Source: Sphingobium chlorophenolicum
GTDB lineage: Bacteria; Pseudomonadota; Alphaproteobacteria; Sphingomonadales; Sphingomonadaceae
Length of the DNA stretch: 64,000 nucleotides
NCBI RefSeq assembly: GCF_000722875.1
Contig: NZ_JFHR01000019.1
Coordinates: 29,726-93,725, forward strand
Direction of reading: 5' to 3'
Numbering within the stretch: the first letter of the stretch is position 1; every line of letters begins with the position of its first letter. The translations under genes and the position numbers were made by a program. Shown one piece after another: positions 8,859-16,331 of the stretch. The notes under the pieces are model-generated. The model saw nothing but the letters and a program-made list of their open reading frames with translations, did no database searches and was not told where the DNA came from.

Positions 8859-9980
8859 ATGTTGCCACAGCTTGCCGCCGACGCCCGGCTTTACCTGCGG
8901 CCCACCTGGTTCGTGCCGACGCCCATCGGTCTGACCGACGGGTCGGCGGCGCGGATGGGCAATGGGTTGATCTGGTTCCAGGGCTATGAACTGACCGCGC
9001 GCAAGGACGGGCGGCGGGTGGCGCGGGTGACGGTGCCGGTCGCGGAGTTCGCGGATGCCGTGGCGCGCTTGCCCGATGCGCTGGCGGAGCGGGCGCTCAA
9101 CCTTGCCGCCAATATCTCGGCGCAGCGGCCGCCTTTGGTGCTGGAGGGGCGGACGATCCGTTTCGACGCGCCGCAGGTGATGGCGATCCTGAACATCACG
9201 CCCGACAGTTTTTCCGACGGCGGCAAACATGTCGGCGATCCGCAGGCGGCGGCGGATGCGGGCTTCGCCATGGCAGCGGCAGGGGCGGCCCTGATCGACG
9301 TGGGGGGGGAATCGACCCGGCCCAAGGCGCCGAAGCTTTGGGAAGGGGATGAGATCGCCCGCGTCGTACCGGTGATAGAGAAGCTGGCGGCGGCGGGCGT
9401 CCCGATATCCGTCGACACGCGCAAGGCGGCGGTGATGGAGGCGGCGCTGGCGGCGGGGGCGGCGGTCGTCAACGATGTGAGCGCGCTGCTGCACGATCCG
9501 CGGGCGATGGAGGTGGTGGTCTCCGCAGGCTGTCCGGTGATCCTGATGCATGCGCCTTCGTCCGGGGACGATCCGCACGCCAATCCCGACGGCTATGGCG
9601 ACGTCGTGGCCGATGTGTTCGACATGCTGGAGACGCGGGTGGCGGCCTGTCTGGCGGCCGGGGTGGCCCGCGAGAAGATCATGGTCGATCCGGGATTGGG
9701 CTTCGGCAAGTCATTGGGCGACAATCTGGCATTGGTGAACGGGTTGGCCGTGTTTCAGGGGCTGGGGGTGCCGTTGCTCTTCGCCGGGAGCCGGAAGCGG
9801 TTGATCGGGGCCTTGTCCAATGAGGCTCCGGCGGCCGAAAGACTTGGCGGATCGGTGGGTCTGGCCTTTCGCGCCGTGGAACTGGGTGCGCAGATGGTGC
9901 GGGTGCATGACGTCAAGGAAAGCGTGCAGGCGCTGCATCTGTGGCGCGGGCTGGCCGATGCGGGGTTGAGCGCGGTTTGA
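8859..9980 (+). CDS. folP: Dihydropteroate synthase
   Basis: Condenses p-aminobenzoate with hydroxymethyl-dihydropterin pyrophosphate in folate synthesis; the sulfonamide target. The TIM-barrel core starts near residue 105 and shows all landmark loops: NITPDSFSDGG, DVGGESTRP, SVDTRKA, VVNDVSAL, DPGLGFGKS, GSRKRLIG and RVHDVKE. The 373-residue length includes about 100 N-terminal residues ahead of the barrel, a common alphaproteobacterial extension of unknown role. ATG 8859 is chosen because it follows a ggagtttgg stretch and the upstream in-frame sequence is repeat-derived. Confidence 0.95.
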   Translation: MLPQLAADARLYLRPTWFVPTPIGLTDGSAARMGNGLIWFQGYELTARKDGRRVARVTVPVAEFADAVARLPDALAERALNLAANISAQRPPLVLEGRTIRFDAPQVMAILNITPDSFSDGGKHVGDPQAAADAGFAMAAAGAALIDVGGESTRPKAPKLWEGDEIARVVPVIEKLAAAGVPISVDTRKAAVMEAALAAGAAVVNDVSALLHDPRAMEVVVSAGCPVILMHAPSSGDDPHANPDGYGDVVADVFDMLETRVAACLAAGVAREKIMVDPGLGFGKSLGDNLALVNGLAVFQGLGVPLLFAGSRKRLIGALSNEAPAAERLGGSVGLAFRAVELGAQMVRVHDVKESVQALHLWRGLADAGLSAV

Positions 9981-10027
9981 GGGGATGGGCGGGGTTTTGG
10001 TGCGGCCATCGATATAGCTTGGCGGTA

Positions 10028-10263
10028 TGGACGAATTTGGAATGTCGGGAAATGGCCAATAGCGGACGCTCCTAATCCTCCCTACGCGAAGCGTGGGGAG
10101 GGGGACCGCGCGAAGCGTGGTGGAGGGGAAATTTCGGAGGTTGTGCCCCATTCCCCTCCACCAGCCTGCGGCTGGTCCCCCTCCCCATCTCTCGATGGGG
10201 AGGAATAGGATAGGTCGGCTAACCACCCAAATCACCCCGTCCGGCGAGTCTTGAATTTGTCCA
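10028..10263 (+). repeat. Full copy of modular MITE-like repeat (family A)
   Basis: A non-coding element of about 236 bp with imperfect terminal inverted repeats: tggacgaattt at the left, gaatttgtcca at the right (10253-10263). Internal modules in order are a gccaatagcggac block, a CCTCCCTACGCgaaGCGTGGGGAGG hairpin, a GCGCGAAGCG motif, GGTGGAGGGGAAA, CCCCTCCACCAGCC..GGCTGG, and a CTCCCCATCTCTCGATGGGGAG hairpin, then ataggtcggctaacca and tcaccccgtccggcgag. The reverse complement of 36105-36373 matches it module for module. The end is 5 bases from the stop of the downstream minus-strand methyltransferase, and the flanking CCTA supplies that stop. Confidence 0.85.
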
Positions 10264-10268
10264 GGTGC

Positions 10269-11117
10269 CTAATGTTTCGGCTTGAGCGCGTCGGCCAGCG
10301 AAACGGTCGCGCTGCCCCGCCGGGCGGGCTGCGCCTGACTGGGATCGGCCTTCCACCCGCTCAGATAGACGATCGCCATCTGCTCGGCGGTGCGGCCGTC
10401 CGGATCGGCTGCGGCGGCGAAATGATGGGCCGCCCCGGCCAGCGCATCCCGCCGCAACATGGGCGCTCGCGAAACCAGCGCGTTGCCCGCGCCCATCCCG
10501 CGCAGATCGTGCATCAGGCGCAGCATATCGCCATAGCGCACCGTCAGCGCATCCCCATCCGCGACCGGCATGGTGAAGCCCGCCCGCGCCAGCAGGTCGC
10601 CTGCCGAGCGCACGTCGATCTGCGGATGGACATGCTGGCCCGCCCGGTCGCCTTCGCCCGCCATCAGCGCCGCCCGCAGCCGGGGCAGTGAACCCGCCCC
10701 GGCAAAGGCCGCCAGCATCAGCCCGTCGGGCCGCAGCACCCGCCGCATCAGGATCAGCGCGCCCGGCAGGTCGTTGACGCTGTCGAGCGTTCCGCAGGCG
10801 ATCACCAGATCGAAACTCTCGTCGGCGAAGGGCAGGGCGTCCTCATCGACCTGCACGCCGCCCTGCGCCTTTGCCGCCGCGAAGCCGGGGTCGGCGCAGA
10901 CGACCTGCTTCCCCATCGCCTCCAGCGCCGCCCTGGCGCTGCCGTCGGGGCAGCCGATGACCAGCACTTCCCTGAAGTCCCGCTGCACGTCGCACAGCCG
11001 GTCCAGCAGCTCGTCCAGCATTGCCCGATAGAGAAAGTCATGATCGGCGAAGCGCGGCATCATCCGGTCGCGCCTTTTGGCGCGCAGGGCGCGGTCGAAG
11101 ATGTCGGCATGGGTCAT
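10269..11117 (-). CDS. SAM-dependent methyltransferase (BioC/UbiE-like class I)
   Basis: A 282-residue class I methyltransferase-like protein. A Rossmann-type region at residues 45-150 includes VLVIGCPDGS (weak motif I, G-x-G replaced by GCPDG), the acidic ADP loop (VVCADPGF), the DLVIACGTLDSVND motif II region and the VLRPDGLML motif. The degenerate glycine loop resembles the mitochondrial NDUFAF5 group of arginine hydroxylase/methyltransferase-like proteins. Start ATG 11117 (MTHADIFDRAL) is preferred over an in-frame start 12 codons upstream. It is divergent from comF and belongs to a neighbourhood (methyltransferase, comF, grxC, nitrilase, DUF1178) that I know from many alphaproteobacteria. 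Its stop codon abuts repeat A. Confidence 0.8.
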   Translation of the reverse strand: MTHADIFDRALRAKRRDRMMPRFADHDFLYRAMLDELLDRLCDVQRDFREVLVIGCPDGSARAALEAMGKQVVCADPGFAAAKAQGGVQVDEDALPFADESFDLVIACGTLDSVNDLPGALILMRRVLRPDGLMLAAFAGAGSLPRLRAALMAGEGDRAGQHVHPQIDVRSAGDLLARAGFTMPVADGDALTVRYGDMLRLMHDLRGMGAGNALVSRAPMLRRDALAGAAHHFAAAADPDGRTAEQMAIVYLSGWKADPSQAQPARRGSATVSLADALKPKH

Positions 11118-11161
11118 GGCGGGCCTTGTGCAACGGCGGAGGAGCGGGAACAAGGGAGATG

Positions 11162-11917
11162 ATGTCGCTTTCCCCGCTTCTCAAGACGGCCCCGCTTCTC
11201 AAGACCGCGCTGCGGCCGCTGGTCGACTATGCTTTGCCGCCGCGTTGTCCGGGATGTGGCGAGATTGTCGATGCGGACGATGCATTCTGCCTTGGTTGCT
11301 GGAGCGGGATGCGGTTTCTGGGCGCGCCCTGCTGCGCCCGGTGCGGCGCGCCGTTCGACTATGATCGGGGGGAAGGCGCGGAATGCGGCGCGTGCCTGGC
11401 CGATCCGCCGCCTTACGACAGCGCGCAGGCGGTGCTGGCCTATGGCGATGTCGCCCGCGCCGTGGCGCTGCGGCTGAAATATGGCCGCCGCATCGGCCTT
11501 GCCCGGCTGATCGCGAAGCAGATGGCGCGGCAGGTTCCGGCGGTGGGGGATGCTGTCATAGTGCCGGTGCCGCTGCATCGCTGGCGGCTCTGGTGGCGGG
11601 GCTTCAACCAGTCGGCGCTGATCGCCCGCCATCTGGCGCGGCTGACGGGCTTGCCGGTTGATAATCATGCCCTGCTACGCACCCGCCGGACCCGGCCTCT
11701 GCGTGGCATGACTCCGGAAATGCGGGCCAGGGCGGTGCGCGGGGCCTTTGCCCTGGCGGCGGATCATCGCCTGAAGGGGCGCGCGGTGCTGCTGATCGAC
11801 GATGTGCATACCAGCGGCGCGACGGCGGCGGCTTGCGCCCGGACGCTGAAACGGGGCGGCGCGGCGAGCGTTCACCTGCTGTGCTGGGCGCGGGTTCTGC
11901 CGGACGGCATCGATTGA
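11162..11917 (+). CDS. ComF family phosphoribosyltransferase-like protein
   Basis: A 251-residue protein with the ComF layout: an N-terminal double zinc-binding segment (CPGCGE..CLGCW, then CARCG..CGACL, residues about 24-80) followed by a type I phosphoribosyltransferase fold. The PRPP loop is VLLIDDVHTSGATA at about residues 206-219. ComF is needed for DNA uptake in some naturally competent bacteria. In non-competent alphaproteobacteria its role is unclear, possibly in DNA metabolism. An ATGATG lies at 11159/11162; I chose the second, 3 bases after AAGGGAG. Confidence 0.88.
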   Translation: MSLSPLLKTAPLLKTALRPLVDYALPPRCPGCGEIVDADDAFCLGCWSGMRFLGAPCCARCGAPFDYDRGEGAECGACLADPPPYDSAQAVLAYGDVARAVALRLKYGRRIGLARLIAKQMARQVPAVGDAVIVPVPLHRWRLWWRGFNQSALIARHLARLTGLPVDNHALLRTRRTRPLRGMTPEMRARAVRGAFALAADHRLKGRAVLLIDDVHTSGATAAACARTLKRGGAASVHLLCWARVLPDGID

Positions 11918-11960
11918 CAAATAGCCGCCGAACCACAATTTCGGCGATGAGGAGTAAAAC

Positions 11961-12218
11961 ATGGCGAAGGTCGAAATCTATACCAAGGCCTGGTGCGGCT
12001 ATTGCGCCAGGGCGAAGGCGCTGCTGAACGACAAGGGCGTGGCGTTCGAGGAATATGACGTCACCATGGGCGGGCCGAAGCGTCAGGAGATGCTGGACCG
12101 CGCCAATGGCGGGACGACGGTGCCGCAAATCTTCATCGACGGCCGGCATATCGGCGGCAGCGACGATCTGGCGGCGCTGGATCGCCAGGGCGAGCTCGAC
12201 GCGTTGCTGGGAGCATAG
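11961..12218 (+). CDS. grxC: Glutaredoxin 3
   Basis: An 85-residue dithiol glutaredoxin. The redox-active CGYC is at residues 12-15, the TVPQIFID cis-Pro segment at about 51-58 and the glutathione-binding GGSDDL at about 64-69. The protein reduces disulfides and glutathione mixed disulfides in the cytoplasm using GSH. Length and motifs are typical of GrxC. It lies between comF and a nitrilase-family gene with short spacers, suggesting one operon; a GAGGAG ribosome-binding site precedes ATG 11961. Confidence 0.95.
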   Translation: MAKVEIYTKAWCGYCARAKALLNDKGVAFEEYDVTMGGPKRQEMLDRANGGTTVPQIFIDGRHIGGSDDLAALDRQGELDALLGA

Positions 12219-12223
12219 GCGGG

Positions 12224-13054
12224 GTGCGCGCCGCCATCTTCCAGATGACCAGCGGGATTGACCCCGCTGCCAACGCCGCTGCCATCGCGGAGATGGCCGC
12301 GCGCGCCAGGGGAGAGGGGGCGGATATGCTCTTCACCCCCGAAATGGCGGGCTATCTGGACCGCGACCGGCAGCGGGCGGCGGCGACATTGCGGTCGGAG
12401 GCGGATGATCGGGTATTGGCCGCCGTGCGGGAGGCGGCGGCGAAACAGGGCTTGTGGGTGCATCTCGGTTCCCTGCCGTTGAAGGATGAGCGCACCGACG
12501 GCCGCTGGGCCAATCGCAGCTTCATGATCGACGATAGCGGCGAAATCCGCGCCCGCTACGACAAGATCCACCTGTTCGACGTCGATCTGGCGACCGGCGA
12601 AAGCTGGCGCGAATCGTCGGTCTATGGGCCGGGCGAGCAGGTCGTCGCGGTCGATACCCCCTGGGCGCGGATGGGTCTGTCGGTCTGCTACGACATGCGC
12701 TTTCCCGATCTCTACCGGTCGCTCACCAATGCGGGCGCGACGGTGCTGCTGACGCCCGCCGCCTTCACCGTGCCGACCGGCAAGGCGCACTGGCACATAT
12801 TGCTGCGGGCGCGCGCGATCGAGGCGGGCTGCTTCGTCATCGCCGCCGCCCAGACCGGCCATCATGCCGACGGCCGCGACACCTATGGGCACAGCCTGAT
12901 CGCCGACCCATGGGGGGACATCGTGCTGGAGATGGGCGAACAGGCGGGTCTGGCTCTTGCGGATGTCGACCTGTCGCGCATAGAGGAGGTGCGCGGTCGG
13001 GTGCCTGCGCTCGCCAACCGGCGATCATTGCCCATGGATGTGACAGTGTCGTGA
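12224..13054 (+). CDS. Carbon-nitrogen hydrolase (Nit/omega-amidase-like)
   Basis: A 276-residue nitrilase-superfamily amidase with the full Glu-Lys-Cys triad: Glu in FTPEMAGYL, Lys in [10 protein letters not shown] and the nucleophile in [12 protein letters not shown]. The close resemblance to the Nit1/Nit2 branch suggests hydrolysis of deaminated glutathione or alpha-ketoglutaramate-type side products, a metabolite-repair role that fits its position next to glutaredoxin. That substrate is inferred from family and context. The likely start is GTG 12224, 5 bases after the grxC stop; the gene overlaps the DUF1178 start by GTGA. Confidence 0.88.
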   Translation: MRAAIFQMTSGIDPAANAAAIAEMAARARGEGADMLFTPEMAGYLDRDRQRAAATLRSEADDRVLAAVREAAAKQGLWVHLGSLPLKDERTDGRWANRSFMIDDSGEIRARYDKIHLFDVDLATGESWRESSVYGPGEQVVAVDTPWARMGLSVCYDMRFPDLYRSLTNAGATVLLTPAAFTVPTGKAHWHILLRARAIEAGCFVIAAAQTGHHADGRDTYGHSLIADPWGDIVLEMGEQAGLALADVDLSRIEEVRGRVPALANRRSLPMDVTVS

Positions 13055-13533
13055 TCGTTTTCGACCTCAAATGCGAATCCCAAGGCCATGTGTTCGAGGC
13101 GTGGTTCGGTTCCAGCGCCGATTATGAGGATCAGAAGGCGCGGGGCCTGCTGTCCTGCCCGCTGTGCGGCGACGGACATGTGGGCAAGGCCGTGATGGCC
13201 CCCGCCGTCGCGCCGAAGGGCAACAGCCGTCCGGAAACCATGCCGCAGGTTGCATCGTCGGGCGACGCGTCCATCATCATGGGCGCGGGCGAGGAAGCGA
13301 AGATGCGCGAACTGGTGCTCGCGCTGGCGAAGGCGCAGCAAAAGGCGCTGGAGGATTCAACCTGGGTCGGGCGCGGCTTTGCCGAACAGGCCCGCGCCAT
13401 GCATTATGGCGAGCAGGATCGGGTCAGCATCCACGGCGAAGTCGCGCTCAGCGAGGCGCGGGCGCTGATCGCGGAGGGGGTGGAGGTCGCGCCCCTGCCT
13501 TTTCCGGTGGTTCCCCCCGAAGCGAAGAATTGA
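13051..13533 (+). CDS. DUF1178 family protein
   Basis: A 160-residue conserved protein with an N-terminal zinc-ribbon-like segment (FDLKCESQGHVFEAWF, then CPLCG at about residues 33-37) and a C-terminal helical part (GFAEQARAMHYGE). This is the DUF1178 pattern, whose function is unknown. GTG 13051 is preferred because it overlaps the upstream stop as GTGA and because the family begins with the short MIVFDLKC strand. It is the last gene of the comF-grxC-nitrilase-DUF1178 unit. Confidence 0.88.
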   Translation: MIVFDLKCESQGHVFEAWFGSSADYEDQKARGLLSCPLCGDGHVGKAVMAPAVAPKGNSRPETMPQVASSGDASIIMGAGEEAKMRELVLALAKAQQKALEDSTWVGRGFAEQARAMHYGEQDRVSIHGEVALSEARALIAEGVEVAPLPFPVVPPEAKN

Positions 13534-13567
13534 CCGCGCCCCTTTCCCGCAATAGAGCCGTCACCGG

Positions 13568-13644
13568 GCACCCGTAGCTCAGCAGGATAGAGCATCAGAT
13601 TCCTAATCTGAGGGCCATGGGTTCGAATCCCGTCGGGTGCACCA
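13568..13644 (+). tRNA. tRNA-Arg (anticodon CCT)
   Basis: A 77-nt cloverleaf with encoded CCA. The acceptor stem is gcacccg/cgggtgc with discriminator A. The D arm is gctcagcaggatagagc. The anticodon arm is tcaga-ttCCTaa-tctga, reading AGG. The T arm is ggGTTCGAAtcc. A T-rich run (tttctctttttt) right after the CCA probably ends the transcript. Confidence 0.97.
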
Positions 13645-13715
13645 TTTCTCTTTTTTGGCCCTCAAGCGCCGGGCGGCCTTGCGAACCCTATCGGGTTCGA
13701 GGCGAGGCGACGTCC

Positions 13716-14363
13716 CTATTCGCGCCCGGCGCGAATGGCGGCGCCCCCGGCAAAGGGGGTGATGGCGACCAGCAGCAGGGATGCCGCGCCCAGGAATTTG
13801 AGGGCCGCGCCGCTGCCGTCGCCCAATGTCCCCGCGCCGAAGATCAGCAACGGCACGGCCAGCGGCAAGGCCAGCAGCCCCGCCAGCGCGCCGCTCGACC
13901 GCAGCCCTGCCGTCAGCGTCGCCACCAGCAGCCCCAGTGCCGCCAGCGCGGGCGTGCCGATCAGCAATCCCGCCTCCAGCAGGCCGATGGTCGTCCCGTC
14001 CAGCTTCAGAAGCGCGGCGGCGGGCAGGGTGGCGATCATCAGCGCGGGGCCGAAGCCCAGCCAATGGGCAATCAGCCGCGCCAGCACGACCATCTCCTCC
14101 CCAATGCCGCGCAGGGCGATCTGGTCGAGCATGCCCGCATCCCGGTCCGGCGCGACCAGCCGGTCGACCGGCAGCAGGCTGGCGAGCAGCGCTGCGATCC
14201 ACAGCATGCCGCCGCCGGTCCGCCGCAACAGCGCCGCGTTGGGGCCGACGGCGAAGGGATAGAGGCTGGCGACCAGCAAGAGGAAGGCGACGGGCAGCCA
14301 CAGCCCGGCGGATTGCCAGGATTGCCGCAAATCCCGGATCGCCAAAGTCAGGAGGATATTCAC
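13716..14363 (-). CDS. ccmB: Heme exporter protein CcmB
   Basis: The membrane subunit of the CcmABCDE heme-handling ABC complex of cytochrome c maturation system I. The 215-residue protein has about six transmembrane helices and the conserved region around LVAPDRDAGMLDQI and the ALRGIG.EM cytoplasmic loop. Its start overlaps the ccmA stop by 4 bases (ATGA). The c-type cytochrome at 40523-41197 is a plausible client. ccmC and later genes are not downstream in this window; a tRNA converges instead. Confidence 0.92.
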   Translation of the reverse strand: MNILLTLAIRDLRQSWQSAGLWLPVAFLLLVASLYPFAVGPNAALLRRTGGGMLWIAALLASLLPVDRLVAPDRDAGMLDQIALRGIGEEMVVLARLIAHWLGFGPALMIATLPAAALLKLDGTTIGLLEAGLLIGTPALAALGLLVATLTAGLRSSGALAGLLALPLAVPLLIFGAGTLGDGSGAALKFLGAASLLLVAITPFAGGAAIRAGRE

Positions 14364-14968
14364 GCCTCCTCCTCCTCCGCCGCTATATAGTCCTGCATCG
14401 TCAGCACCACCGGCGTCGGCAGCGGCAGCGGCTGGTGCGACGCCGCCACGACGATGCCGCCCCCGGCCAGATGCGCCGCCACGGATGCGCCCAGCAGTTC
14501 CAGCGCCGCGTCGTCCAGCCCGTTGCCCGGCTCGTCCAGCAGCCAGATCGGCGCGCCGCCCGCGATCACCCGCGCCAGCGCCGCCCGCTTGCGCTGCCCG
14601 GTGGACAGCATGCGCACCGGCACCTGGCGGAGCGGCTCCAGCGCCATCGCCGCCATCGCCGCGTCCAGCGCGCCCGGCGGCGCCGCGTCCAGCCGCGCCC
14701 AGAAACCGAGCGCGGCGGCCAGCGGCTGTTCCATGTCCAGCGCCAGCCGCTCATCGGTCAGCGCGACCCGGCCATGCCGTTCCACCGTTCCGGTGGAGGC
14801 GCGCAGCAGACCGGCGCAGATGCGGATGAGGCTGGACTTGCCGATGCCGTTCGGTCCCTTCAGCAGCGCGCTGCCGCCCGGTTCCATGGCCAGGTCGACG
14901 CCGCGGAACAGCAGCCGTCCGCCGCGCGCGCAGGCGACGCCCGACAGGTGCAATCCCACCCGGCTCAT
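14360..14968 (-). CDS. ccmA: Heme exporter ATP-binding protein CcmA
   Basis: The ABC-type ATPase that works with CcmB to release holo-CcmE during cytochrome c maturation. In 202 residues it shows Walker A (LKGPNGIGKSSLIRI), the signature LSTGQRKRAALARV and Walker B IWLLDEPGNGLDD with the D-loop. Length is typical for the small CcmA. It overlaps ccmB downstream and the metallopeptidase stop upstream by 4 bases each, indicating a three-gene operon. Confidence 0.93.
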   Translation of the reverse strand: MSRVGLHLSGVACARGGRLLFRGVDLAMEPGGSALLKGPNGIGKSSLIRICAGLLRASTGTVERHGRVALTDERLALDMEQPLAAALGFWARLDAAPPGALDAAMAAMALEPLRQVPVRMLSTGQRKRAALARVIAGGAPIWLLDEPGNGLDDAALELLGASVAAHLAGGGIVVAASHQPLPLPTPVVLTMQDYIAAEEEEA

Positions 14969-15372
14969 AGGGTGACCATATCCTCCAGCACGTGCATGTC
15001 GAGGTCGGACAGGCCGAAATGATGGCCGATCTCATGCACCACCACATGGCTGATCAGCATGTCGAGCGGCACCCCGGTTTCCACCCATTCGTCCAGCAGC
15101 GGGCGGCGGTACAGATGCACGGTCGGGGGCAGGTCGCCGGTCTGCGCCGCTTCGCCCACCGGGCGGCCGGAATAAAGGCCGGTCAGGCCGAAGGGGTCGT
15201 CAATCTCCATTTCCTTGAGGATGGCGGGATCGGCGAATTCCTCCACGAACAGCACCACATTCGACAGGTGCGACCGGAACGGGTCCGGCAGGCGCGACAA
15301 GGCCGTCAGCGCCAGCTTTTCGATATCCTCGCGCGTCGGCGCAAATCGGGGCGGTTGACCGGCATCGTCCAT
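14965..15372 (-). CDS. Zincin-like metallopeptidase family protein
   Basis: A protein of about 135 residues whose only clear signature is VVHEIGHHFG near residue 115, an HExxH zinc site followed by HFG. This is the family annotated as possible zinc metallopeptidase (minigluzincin-like). Its substrate is unknown. I start at ATG 15372 (MDDAGQ..). In-frame ATGs at 15390 and 15408 would add 6 or 12 residues, and none has a strong ribosome site. The overlap with ccmA is 4 bases, but a link with cytochrome maturation is only positional. Confidence 0.8.
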   Translation of the reverse strand: MDDAGQPPRFAPTREDIEKLALTALSRLPDPFRSHLSNVVLFVEEFADPAILKEMEIDDPFGLTGLYSGRPVGEAAQTGDLPPTVHLYRRPLLDEWVETGVPLDMLISHVVVHEIGHHFGLSDLDMHVLEDMVTL

Positions 15373-15473
15373 AGGGAAGACATAAAGCATGTTCCGAATC
15401 GTCTGCAAACCGCCGACGCATCGGAAAATGGGTTAATGCCGCCGGAATCGGGCGGACAAAGGCAGGAAAGACG

Positions 15474-15761
15474 ATGATCGCGAAACTGGATGGAGAGGAA
15501 AGGGCGCTGGCGCTCAGGGATCTGCCCGAATGGGCGGCCGTTCAGGAGCCGGACGGCATCCGCCGCCTGTTCACCTTCAAGGACTTCACCGCCGCCTTCG
15601 GCTTCATGACGCAGGTGGCGCTGCTGGCGGAAAAGGCGGACCATCATCCCGAATGGTCGAACGTTTACAACCGGGTCGACATCATATTGACGACGCATGA
15701 TGCGGGCGGCCTGTCGCGCCGCGACATCGACCTGGCCACGCAGATCGACGCGCTATTGTGA
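15474..15761 (+). CDS. phhB: 4a-hydroxytetrahydrobiopterin dehydratase (pterin-4a-carbinolamine dehydratase)
   Basis: A 95-residue PCD/DCoH-fold enzyme that recycles the pterin cofactor of aromatic amino acid hydroxylases. The family active-site motif is [18 protein letters not shown], including the two catalytic His residues. A ribosome site (ggcaggaaag) precedes ATG 15474. No phenylalanine hydroxylase is next to it. Its 3' end overlaps the converging lipoprotein gene by 9 bases. Confidence 0.92.
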   Translation: MIAKLDGEERALALRDLPEWAAVQEPDGIRRLFTFKDFTAAFGFMTQVALLAEKADHHPEWSNVYNRVDIILTTHDAGGLSRRDIDLATQIDALL

Positions 15762-16331
15762 GGCATTCCCCTCGATCCGCTCGTCATAGCCGCTGAGCGC
15801 GGACATGACCGCCGGATCATGGGCGTAGCGTTGCCGCAGCAGCGCCAGCCGGGTGTCCGTGCCGGTGCAAAGCGCCGCGATATTATCCTGCAGATAGGCG
15901 AGCCGCTCGGCGTCATAGGCTTCCTCGCCCCGGAAATGGTCGCACCCGTCGCGGTCGACCATGTAGCGGGTCACTTCGTCGGGAAAGGGATGGGGGTCGG
16001 CCGCGCCTTCGCCAGGCGGCAGGTCCGGGACATCGGCCGGGGGCGGGATGTCGACGGCCATGGGCTTCATCGGCGCCGTGCCGGGCGGATCGGCGGGCGC
16101 GCGTTCACGGCCGGACGCCACCTGCGCGCCGGGAAGGGTGGGATCGATGTCGGGAAGGATGGCGGGGGCCGATGTCGGGTCGCTGTACGCATCCGCCGTC
16201 ATGGACGTATCGGGCAGGGCGGCCCGGCTGCCGGTTCCATCCCCCTTGCCCGTCCGCTCGCCGGGGCTTTGGGAACAACCGGCCAGCAGCGCCAGCATCA
16301 CCATCGGCAACAGCGTCTTGCCTGCTTTCAC
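15753..16331 (-). CDS. Predicted lipoprotein of unknown function
   Basis: A 192-residue protein with a classical lipoprotein signal ([19 protein letters not shown], lipobox LLAGC with Cys 19). A long Pro/Asp-rich low-complexity linker (residues 20-115) precedes a small C-terminal helical domain containing two cysteines ([16 protein letters not shown]). I do not recognise the domain. It overlaps the patatin gene stop by 4 bases (ATGA), so it is probably co-transcribed with that lipase. Confidence 0.72.
   Translation of the reverse strand: MKAGKTLLPMVMLALLAGCSQSPGERTGKGDGTGSRAALPDTSMTADAYSDPTSAPAILPDIDPTLPGAQVASGRERAPADPPGTAPMKPMAVDIPPPADVPDLPPGEGAADPHPFPDEVTRYMVDRDGCDHFRGEEAYDAERLAYLQDNIAALCTGTDTRLALLRQRYAHDPAVMSALSGYDERIEGNASQ

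Noticed and set aside
13568..13716. Possible integration site at tRNA-Arg
   Set aside because: tRNA 3' ends are common attachment sites, but no integrase or repeated tRNA end is found nearby.
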